Shown: piece after piece, positions 13,932-20,489 of the stretch
Numbering within the stretch: position 1 is the first letter of the stretch
Layout: each line of letters opens with the position of its first letter
Assembly (NCBI GenBank): GCA_900540955.1
Contig: UQIF01000032.1
Coordinates: forward strand, 1-20,489
Length of the DNA: 20,489 bases
From: an uncultured Olsenella sp.
Lineage (GTDB): Bacteria; Actinomycetota; Coriobacteriia; Coriobacteriales; Atopobiaceae
Reading direction: 5' to 3'
The notes under the pieces: generated by a model
What the model was told of the DNA's origin: nothing
The model's database searches: none
Seen by the model: only the letters and a program-made list of their open reading frames with translations
Program-made: the position numbers and the translations under genes

Positions 13932-15431
13932 ATGAAACCTAACCACGGCCTTGGGGCCATGAGGGCGCTGGGCGGCCGCATCGCAGCCGTGCTGCTCGGC
14001 GTGGTCTGTGCGGTGTGCGTGAACGCCACGCCGGCGCTGGCTGCCGAGCCGAGTATCACCAACGCTCGCACGGGCGCGACCTACACCGACCTTGCCACCG
14101 CTACTGCCGAGGCGCAGAGCGGCGACACCATCAAGCTCGGCGAGGGCAACTACACGCTGTATAAGGAGCCTTCCGATGGTCACACCAAGGGCAAGAACCT
14201 TACCTTTGAGGGCCTGGGCACGGACAAGACTGCGTGGAACATCGGTGCGCTTGTGCCCGATCCCGCCAACTTCGGTACCGAGTACAACGGCGACTATTCC
14301 TTTGACGGCGCCGGTACCGTGACGTTCAAGAACATGACGCTGCGTTCTGGCTCTGCGAACTATCTCGGCTTCATCCGCGCCGACAAGACCGTTGTCGACG
14401 GCTGCGTCATCAACGGCAAGACCTTCTACTGGGGCTATACCTCTGCCGAGTTCAACAACACGACGTTCAATGCCCCGAGTGGCGACTACGCCATCTGGAC
14501 CTACAGCTCGCCGGTCATGACGTTCGACGGCTGCACCTTTAACGCAACCGGTAAGGTCATCAACGTCTACACCGATGCCGGTGCCGGCAGCCATGACATC
14601 ACCGTCAATGTGAACGACTGTACGTTCAACTCGAAAAGCAGCTTGTTTGCCCGCAAACAAGCTCTGAACATCAACGATTCGAACATGGGGAACTACAAGT
14701 ACATCCTCAACATCACCGGCACCAACAAGGTCACGGCTGAGCGAGACAACACCACCTGCTCGCAGCTCTTTGGCTTTGGTGGCAAGAAGGACAACAACTC
14801 CGGCCGCACCGATGTCAACATTGACGGCGAGCTCGTGTGGACCGCTGGCAAGATGCGGACTCACTCCTACACCGACGGTGAGCACGACAACGCCTTCGAT
14901 GTTACCTACACTGAGTGGACTTCTGACGATGCGGGCACTTGGACTCGCACTGGAACTGCTAAGTGCAAGTACTGCGGTTTCACCAAGCCTGAGTTCATAG
15001 AGAACGCCTTCGACCTCTCCTACGACCTGAATGGCTCCGAGGATAAGCAGCCCGCCGATTTCGCTACCGTCGAGTGCGTTACCGAGACCGAGCTCGTCAC
15101 CGACCAGCCCGTTCGCAATGGTTATTCCTTCGAGGGCTGGAACACCGCTGCGGACGGTTCCGGCACGAGCTATGCTGCGGGCGATAAGGTTGAACTTGAC
15201 GCTCCCATGACGCTTTACGCCCAGTGGAAGAAGAACGAGCCGGCGCCAAAGCCGACTGAGCCCGAGCCCGGCAAGCCCAGCGAGAACACCCAGAAGCCCG
15301 CTCAGAAGAAGGCCAAGTCCACTGTTCCCGCGACTGGCGACAGCACCAACGCGGCTCTTCCCGTTGCCGCTGCCATCGCCGGCGTTGCCCTCGTGGGCGC
15401 CGCGGTGATCCGCAAGCGCAACGAGCGCTAG
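13932..15431 (+). CDS. Sortase-anchored surface protein with InlB/Flg_new-type repeat
   Basis: The 499-residue precursor has a signal peptide ending near ALAA. The body (about 40-370) is asparagine/threonine-rich with periodic TFKNMTL, TTFNAPS, GCTFNAT and DCTFNS strands, suggesting a right-handed beta-helix. A GTAKCKYCGF element near 350-360 could bind metal. One Listeria-Bacteroides (Flg_new/InlB B-type) repeat covers about 372-433, with GYSFEGWNTAADGSGTSYAA and LYAQWKK. A Pro/Glu/Lys-rich linker precedes the sorting signal VPATG at 465-469, a hydrophobic span and RKRNER. The ATG at 13932 has GAGGGGAG upstream; an in-frame ATG at 13857 lies in the leader hairpin and is unlikely. It is predicted to be covalently linked to peptidoglycan. 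The ligand is unknown. Confidence 0.85.
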   Translation: MKPNHGLGAMRALGGRIAAVLLGVVCAVCVNATPALAAEPSITNARTGATYTDLATATAEAQSGDTIKLGEGNYTLYKEPSDGHTKGKNLTFEGLGTDKTAWNIGALVPDPANFGTEYNGDYSFDGAGTVTFKNMTLRSGSANYLGFIRADKTVVDGCVINGKTFYWGYTSAEFNNTTFNAPSGDYAIWTYSSPVMTFDGCTFNATGKVINVYTDAGAGSHDITVNVNDCTFNSKSSLFARKQALNINDSNMGNYKYILNITGTNKVTAERDNTTCSQLFGFGGKKDNNSGRTDVNIDGELVWTAGKMRTHSYTDGEHDNAFDVTYTEWTSDDAGTWTRTGTAKCKYCGFTKPEFIENAFDLSYDLNGSEDKQPADFATVECVTETELVTDQPVRNGYSFEGWNTAADGSGTSYAAGDKVELDAPMTLYAQWKKNEPAPKPTEPEPGKPSENTQKPAQKKAKSTVPATGDSTNAALPVAAAIAGVALVGAAVIRKRNER

Positions 15432-15481
15432 GGGAGTGCGGTCCACGCGATCTTCTTCGCAGCATGAGCCAGCATGTAATC

Positions 15482-15515
15482 AGGGCGGTCCTTTGGGGCC
15501 GCCCTTTCTATATTT
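15482..15515 (+). terminator. Rho-independent terminator of the first surface protein gene
   Basis: AGGGCGGTCC (15482-15491), loop TTTG, and GGGCCGCCCT (15496-15505) form a 10-bp stem with one G-U pair, followed by TTCTATATTT. It is about 50 nt after the stop. Confidence 0.85.
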
Positions 15516-15938
15516 ACCTCGGGGGTATATAACGGCAATTGCATCAAGACATTCCGCTAAGTGCAGTTAGATTTGCAAATTCAGCCTTTTTATGTGGAGA
15601 TATTGTTGTAGTAAATTCAGATAAATACCAAATCTGAAAGTATAAATGATACCCCCTCTTATCTTAAAAAATACCCCCCAGCATGAGCAGGAAAGCTTGA
15701 ATCGGCGCAATTAGCCATTCTTACCAGCAGAAGGATGCATTGTGTGAGCCTCTCCTGTATTCAACTGAGAACAAAGAAATCCAAAGCCAGATTAAAATCG
15801 CAGGCTAACGGGTTGGCTCGATATTAATAGCGAACATATCGGTAACATTTTTAAGCCTTCTTTGGCCGAACATGACTCTGTATAGCTGGGCGCAGGCTCG
15901 CCCAGCTCGCATTGTCGTCGGCAAAGAAGGAGCTGAAA
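15516..15938 (+). promoter_or_regulatory. AT-rich upstream region and leader of the VWA adhesin gene
   Basis: No gene is recognised in these 423 bp, which are much more AT-rich than the flanking genes. ATACCCCC occurs at 15649-15656 and 15671-15678 in direct order, 22 bp apart, and inverted at 15521-15528. TTCAGAT-N9-ATCTGAA (15616-15638) is an inverted repeat just upstream. A perfect 9-bp hairpin AGCTGGGCG/CGCCCAGCT at 15884-15907 lies about 30 nt before the start codon with no T-run. AAGGAG precedes the ATG by six bases. The arrangement resembles the region upstream of the preceding surface gene. Confidence 0.5.
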
Positions 15939-18900
15939 ATGAAGCGACATACGCATGAACGGCCACGAATCGGAGGTGCATTGGAAGCGCCAAGAAAACC
16001 TGTCTTGGCGCTGCTGGCAGTGCTGCTTACCGCACTGTGCGTGACACTGTCCGTTCCCGCCGCGGCGTTCGCGGAAGGGGGGGGCGACATCGCCAGCAAA
16101 CCTCCCGTCCACACCAAGACCATCACAACCAACAATGATGGCACCTACGACCTTTCGCTCACCGTCACAGGCGACACCGAGCTGTCGGAGACCAAGACGA
16201 GCGCGAACGTCATCGTGGTGCAGGACGTCTCTGGCTCGATGGACAACGACGTCTATACATATTCATACGAGAAGATCCCTAGCTTCGACGCGTGGAACGG
16301 CACCTACGGCATGGTCGACGGGGAGCCCGTCGTTCTGAGTCGGGGCTGGGCTCCTAGTTCTGGCACCTATTACTACTACAAAGACGCGAGCGGCAACAAG
16401 GTTCCGTACACCGGCGATATGTATGGCCGGCTCAAGCATGAGACGGGCAAGACGCGTCTTGACGTCGCGAAGGAAGCCCTCAACAGCCTCGCCGACCAGC
16501 TGATCGCATCGAATGACAGTACCATCAAGCTGTCGCTCGAGACGTTCTCCAAATGGGGAAACAATCCGAGCCAGTACTACACCGGTGGCCAGGCGTCCGA
16601 TTTCAAGAGCGCCGTCAATGGGCTGCGGGCCAAGGGAGGCACAAACTGGGTCGATGCCCTCACTAAGGCGAACGAGAAGGCGAAGGAAGATCCCAACGCG
16701 CCCACCTACATCATTTTCCTCTCCGATGGCGAGCCTACCTATGGTAGGGACGACCGTGGAAACCTCACCGGCGATGGAACTACTTACGAGGAGGAGTACT
16801 TCAACATCGCCGTCGACGAGGCCAACAAGCGTCCGTCCAACGTTGCGGGCCTCTTTACCGTTTATACCGGTTCCGAGGCTTCCGAAAAGATGAACAGCTT
16901 CGCGCAGAAGACTACCGGCGGCTCCGCGTTCGACGGCACGGACTCCGAGAAGCTCAACGCGGCTTTTGCCAACATTATCCAGACCATCACGAAGTCCGCG
17001 GGCTACAAGGACGTTAAGATCGTCGACAAGCTCTCCGAGTACGTGACGGGTACCTCCGCTAACGGTGCGATCGACCCCGCGTCGGTGAGCTACCAGAAGA
17101 ACGGAGAGACCTGGGCCGAGGCGCCTGCCGCTGTAATCGGCGAGGACGGAACCCTGAGCTGGGACCTCAAGTCCGTCGGCGAACTGGAGAAGGGCGCGAC
17201 CTACAAGGTGACCTTCAAGGTCAAGCCGAGCCAGGCGGCCTACGATAAGGCTGTCGAAAACGGCAAGGAGACCACGCTTCCCTCCAATGACGGGGATGCC
17301 ACCAACGTCTTCTACAAGACTGTTCTCAAAGAGACGGGCAAGGACGACCAGGTTTCCGACGAGAAATCCGACGGCTTCAATGTCCCGACCTTCTTGGCCC
17401 CGGTCGACACCGTGACCGTAAAGAAGGAGTGGGCGAACACCAACGGTGCCGAGCTCCCCGGCTCCGTGACCGTCCAGCTCCAGAAGGGCGGCCAGAATTA
17501 CGGCGACCCGTTCCAGTTGACCGCCGTGGACGGCTGGACCAAGGAGATTGTCGTCCCCGCCGGCGTGGGCCAGATCTCCTGGTCCGTGGTCGAGACCGCC
17601 GTCGACGGCTATGACCCCACCTATAGTGAGGCGGTTACGGGCACCGGCGTGCTTACCGTGACCAACACCCACAAGACGTGGCCCGGCACGCTGAGCGGCG
17701 CGGCGAACCTCACCGTGACCAAGAACCTCACCGGCCGCGACTGGGCCGACGGCGACTCCTTCAAGTTCAAGCTCGAGCAGACCGCGGGCGACGCTTCCGC
17801 CGTCACCATGCCCGATTCCACCGAGCTCACCATCAACTCCAAGACCGCCGACCACAAGGACGCCTTCGGCGATATCACCTTCTCGGCTGCCGGCAAGTAT
17901 GAGTTCACCATCACCGAGCAGGGCCAGAGCCACGACGGCGTGACCTACGACGAGACTAAGAACGTCGTCATGGTCAGCGTTGAGGAGAAGGACGGCAAGT
18001 TCGTCGCCAATGTGATCAAGGGCGCGAACCCGACCTTTACCAACACCTACGCGGCGCAGCCCGTCACCCTTGCCTCCGGCGTGAGCGTGACCAAGGTGCT
18101 CGAGGGCCGCGACTGGAAGGATTCCGACGCCTTCGAGTTCGCCATTGCTCCTGCTCCGCAGGGCAGCGCACCTGCGCCCTCCAAGGGCTCGACCGCCACG
18201 GCGACCAAGGGCAGCCAGACCGTCTCGTTCGGCGACTTCACCTTCGATAAGGCCGGCACTTACGTCTACAAGGTCTCCGAGGTCAAGGGCTCCATCCGCG
18301 GCGTGAGCTACGATGACCACACGGCTACCGTCACCATCACCGTTACCGATGATGGCAAGGGCAAGCTCGTCGCTACCCCCAATGTGGCGGGCGGCATCTT
18401 TAGAAACACCTACAAAGCCGGCGAGGTCACGCTCTCGGGCGGCACCGCCATCAAGGGCCAGAAGACCCTGACCGGCCGCGACATGACGTCGTCGCCCTTC
18501 TCGTTCAAGCTCGCTGCCGACGACGACTACGGCGATGCGGTCAAGATCGCCAAGGGCGCCGACATCGCCACCGTCTCGGGCGCCAAGGATGGGGAGCCCA
18601 AGGGCTTCTCGTTTGGTGCCGTTACCTTTACCAAGGCCGGCACGTATGAGTTCAACGTGACCGAGCAGGGCCAGAGCCACGACGGCTACACCTATGACGA
18701 TCACACGTCCAAGGTGACCGTCGAGGTCACCGACTCCGGCGACGGCAAGCTTGCTGCCTCCGTCACGTACGGCGACGGCAACTGCTGCGTCTTCAACAAT
18801 TCCTATAACGCCGAGTCCGTCACTGTCGACGGCGCGGATAACTTCGCGTTCAAGAAGGAACTGACCGGCCGCGCCCTCACGGCCGACGAGTTCAGCTTTA

Positions 18901-20384
18901 CCATCAGCTCCGAGGACAAGGGCGCCCCGCTGCCTGAGCCGACCACCGTCAAGAACGACAAAGACGGCAACATCGTCTTTGGTGACATCAAGTTCGATAA
19001 GGCCGGCGTCTACCACTACAGCATCGCCGAGGACACCTCAAAGCTCCCCCGCGGCGTAACCGCCATCACGCAGGGCGCCAAGCAGGTCATCGTTACCGTC
19101 AAGGACAACGGTAAGGGTCAGCTGGAGGCCGAGGTCGCCCCGCCCAAGGACGTGATCTTCAAGAACTCCTACAAGCCCGCCGACACCACGATCAAGAAGC
19201 TCGCGACCACCAAGGTGGTCAAGGCGTCCCAGGACGGCGTCACGGCCCCGCAGCTCAAGGGCGGCGAGTTCAGCTTCACCATCAGCTCCGAGACCAATGG
19301 CCCGCTGCCTGAGCCGACCATCGCCAAGAACGATGATGCCGGCAACGTCGCCTTCGGCGCCATTACGTTCACCAAGCCCGGTGTGTATAACTACACCATT
19401 ACCGAGTCTGGCTCTATGCCCGGCGTGACCAACGACTCCGCGAAGGACTTCACGGTTACCGTGAAGGATAACGGCGACGGCACCATGACGGCCACTGCCT
19501 CCGATATTCCCGGCTTCGTCAACACGTACGCGGTCCAGCCGACCGACTACTCCGTGACGACTGACGTGAGGATCGCAAAGAAGCTCGAGGGCCGTGCTCT
19601 CAAGGCCGGTGAGTTCAAGTTCCAGCTCCTTGACGGTAACGAGGTCGTGAGCGAGGGGACCAATGACGCCGACGGCACCGTCGCCTTCAACGCCGTCCAC
19701 TACACAAGCGCAGACCTCGGCGAGCACACCTATAAGGTGCGCGAGGTCGCGGGCGAGGCCGGTGGCATGACCTACGACAAGAGCGAGTACGACGTCAAGG
19801 TGAACGTCACCGACAACGGCGACGGCACGCTTTCCGCCAAGGCCAGCTCCGACGGCGCCATCGAGTTCAAGAACTCCTACGCCGCCGATCCCACCTCCGT
19901 GTCCTTCTCGGCGACCAAGGTCCTTGACGGCGCCGAGCTCAAGGACGGCCAGTTCTCCTTCGTCCTCAAGGACGACGAGGGCAATGAGCTCCAGACCGCC
20001 AAGAACGCCGCCGACGGCACCGTGTCCTTCCAGCCGGTGGAGTTCGCGGGGCCCGGTACCCACACCTTCACCATCTCCGAGGTCAACGACGACCAGGCCA
20101 ACGTCACCTACGACGACGCCTCGTACCAGTTGACCGTTAACGTCACCGACGACGGCGAGGGTCGCCTTAGCGCCAGCGTCGACGGGCAGGCGCCGGTGTT
20201 CAAGAACACCTACACCGCCCCGGCGCAGCCTAAGGACGACCAGAAGCCCGCCCAGAAGGCCCAGAAGAAGCCGATCGTGCCCAAGACCGGCGACGCGACC
20301 AACGTCATCGCGCCCGTCGTGATTCTCGTGGTCGCTGCCGCTTGCATCGTCCTCGGCGTCCTCGCCAAGAACAAAAAGAAGTAG
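15939..20384 (+). CDS. Large sortase-anchored VWA adhesin with Cna-B-like and seven FctA-like repeats
   Basis: The 1481-residue precursor has a long signal peptide (hydrophobic 21-40, cleavage near AFA at 43-45). The VWA domain (about 88-360) has MIDAS residues Asp96, Ser98 and Ser100 (DVSGSM), Thr235 (GGTNW) and Asp263 (SDGEP). A Tyr/Gly-rich insertion follows the MIDAS (about 102-170), as in pilus-tip adhesins. A second domain spans about 361-488 and a Cna-B-like domain 489-580. Seven FctA/Spy0128-like repeats cover about 581-1427, each with an N-terminal Lys, a central Glu and a terminal NTY/NSY Asn, the set for intramolecular isopeptide bonds. A Lys/Gln/Pro-rich linker precedes VPKTG (1447-1451), a membrane span and NKKK. 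The ATG at 15939 is preferred over an upstream TTG because of AAGGAG. It is expected to be wall-linked and to bind host or partner-cell ligands. No sortase or other pilin is in the window, so whether it is a pilus tip or a single-chain adhesin is open. Confidence 0.88.
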   Translation: MKRHTHERPRIGGALEAPRKPVLALLAVLLTALCVTLSVPAAAFAEGGGDIASKPPVHTKTITTNNDGTYDLSLTVTGDTELSETKTSANVIVVQDVSGSMDNDVYTYSYEKIPSFDAWNGTYGMVDGEPVVLSRGWAPSSGTYYYYKDASGNKVPYTGDMYGRLKHETGKTRLDVAKEALNSLADQLIASNDSTIKLSLETFSKWGNNPSQYYTGGQASDFKSAVNGLRAKGGTNWVDALTKANEKAKEDPNAPTYIIFLSDGEPTYGRDDRGNLTGDGTTYEEEYFNIAVDEANKRPSNVAGLFTVYTGSEASEKMNSFAQKTTGGSAFDGTDSEKLNAAFANIIQTITKSAGYKDVKIVDKLSEYVTGTSANGAIDPASVSYQKNGETWAEAPAAVIGEDGTLSWDLKSVGELEKGATYKVTFKVKPSQAAYDKAVENGKETTLPSNDGDATNVFYKTVLKETGKDDQVSDEKSDGFNVPTFLAPVDTVTVKKEWANTNGAELPGSVTVQLQKGGQNYGDPFQLTAVDGWTKEIVVPAGVGQISWSVVETAVDGYDPTYSEAVTGTGVLTVTNTHKTWPGTLSGAANLTVTKNLTGRDWADGDSFKFKLEQTAGDASAVTMPDSTELTINSKTADHKDAFGDITFSAAGKYEFTITEQGQSHDGVTYDETKNVVMVSVEEKDGKFVANVIKGANPTFTNTYAAQPVTLASGVSVTKVLEGRDWKDSDAFEFAIAPAPQGSAPAPSKGSTATATKGSQTVSFGDFTFDKAGTYVYKVSEVKGSIRGVSYDDHTATVTITVTDDGKGKLVATPNVAGGIFRNTYKAGEVTLSGGTAIKGQKTLTGRDMTSSPFSFKLAADDDYGDAVKIAKGADIATVSGAKDGEPKGFSFGAVTFTKAGTYEFNVTEQGQSHDGYTYDDHTSKVTVEVTDSGDGKLAASVTYGDGNCCVFNNSYNAESVTVDGADNFAFKKELTGRALTADEFSFTISSEDKGAPLPEPTTVKNDKDGNIVFGDIKFDKAGVYHYSIAEDTSKLPRGVTAITQGAKQVIVTVKDNGKGQLEAEVAPPKDVIFKNSYKPADTTIKKLATTKVVKASQDGVTAPQLKGGEFSFTISSETNGPLPEPTIAKNDDAGNVAFGAITFTKPGVYNYTITESGSMPGVTNDSAKDFTVTVKDNGDGTMTATASDIPGFVNTYAVQPTDYSVTTDVRIAKKLEGRALKAGEFKFQLLDGNEVVSEGTNDADGTVAFNAVHYTSADLGEHTYKVREVAGEAGGMTYDKSEYDVKVNVTDNGDGTLSAKASSDGAIEFKNSYAADPTSVSFSATKVLDGAELKDGQFSFVLKDDEGNELQTAKNAADGTVSFQPVEFAGPGTHTFTISEVNDDQANVTYDDASYQLTVNVTDDGEGRLSASVDGQAPVFKNTYTAPAQPKDDQKPAQKAQKKPIVPKTGDATNVIAPVVILVVAAACIVLGVLAKNKKK
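17679..20219 (+). repeat. Seven tandem FctA-like domain repeats within the adhesin gene
   Basis: Units start at 17679, 18060, 18423, 18816, 19182, 19539 and 19890 and encode about 127, 121, 131, 122, 119, 117 and 110 residues. Each ends in FxNTY or FxNSY. Units 4 and 5 are close at DNA level over about 70 nt (18888-18960 and 19266-19335, both EFSFTISSE then LPEPT). Units 1 and 3 share the coding sequence for TEQGQSHDG. Confidence 0.8.
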
Positions 20385-20434
20385 CAGCCAGCCGCAGCGC
20401 TGACGATTGCTTCAAAAAGAGCCGGGACCCCGCA

Positions 20435-20489
20435 TGAACTGCGCCCCAAATCTTGGACGCACTAATTAAAGCGCGCGGCTATGCCGCCA
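20435..20489. mobile_element. Candidate terminal end of an IS3-family insertion, truncated by the window edge
   Basis: TGAACTGCGCCCCAAATCTT, then GGACG, resembles the terminal inverted repeat of IS3/IS150-group elements (TGAACTGxxCCCxxxxTTGGAC). The remaining 30 bp would be the leader before a transposase. Just to the left, AAAAAGAGCCGGGACCCC (20414-20431) looks like the left arm of an adhesin-gene terminator whose right arm is missing, as if the element inserted into the loop. No transposase is visible. Confidence 0.45.

Noticed and set aside
13884..15446. 520-codon frame antisense to the first surface protein
   Set aside because: The sense strand carries a signal peptide, repeat and sorting signal. 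The antisense product has none of these and is compositionally biased.
16263..19016. 917-codon frame antisense to the adhesin gene
   Set aside because: The sense frame shows MIDAS residues and seven coherent repeats. The antisense frame arises from codon bias over repeated DNA.
17679..20219. Repeat region as a CRISPR-like or satellite array
   Set aside because: The periodicity of about 350-390 bp is in frame and encodes protein domains, with no short identical repeats and spacers.

Overview
The window is GC-rich, densely coded DNA from a Gram-positive actinobacterium. The codon use, the sortase-anchored FctA-like surface protein, the YbhJ-type hydratase and the gut-type lipoprotein fit the Coriobacteriia, probably a Collinsella-like gut commensal. 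The genus is an inference; no rRNA, tRNA or other definitive marker is present. No CRISPR array was seen.

Layout. Positions 1-2740 carry three minus-strand metabolic genes: xanthine phosphoribosyltransferase (xpt), an AEC-family transporter, and a Cof-type HAD phosphatase whose stop codon abuts the transporter start. Positions 2881-4645 hold a distinct module. Two 104-bp hairpin repeats, 102/104 identical and in the same orientation, flank a compact minus-strand operon: a MerR-like regulator, a membrane-anchored DUF4230 protein overlapping it by ATGA, and a 29-residue single-span membrane protein. A perfect 10+1+10 palindrome sits just upstream of the regulator. Next come a D-2-hydroxyacid dehydrogenase-like gene (minus) and, divergently, a HigB/HigA toxin-antitoxin pair (plus).

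Positions 6375-9566 hold a ProX/YbaK-type tRNA-editing protein with a small Cys/His-containing protein just upstream, then a large aconitase-superfamily hydratase. A lipoprotein follows on the minus strand, then about 860 bp without an intact gene. That stretch contains a decayed copy of the hydratase 3' end and a 125-bp segment bounded by inverted repeats. An SDR oxidoreductase and an amidohydrolase are divergent around two similar dyads spaced 21 bp apart.

From 13.6 kb to the end are two exported, sortase-anchored surface proteins. The first has a predicted beta-helix-like body and an InlB/Flg_new-type repeat. The second is a 1481-residue VWA adhesin with a Cna-B-like domain and seven FctA/Spy0128-like repeats, each carrying the Lys/Glu/Asn set expected for intramolecular isopeptide bonds. 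Their AT-rich upstream regions share ATACCCCC-like and AATCTGA motifs and a GC-rich leader hairpin, which suggests common regulation. The right edge looks like the terminal repeat of an IS3-family element inserted into the terminator of the adhesin gene.
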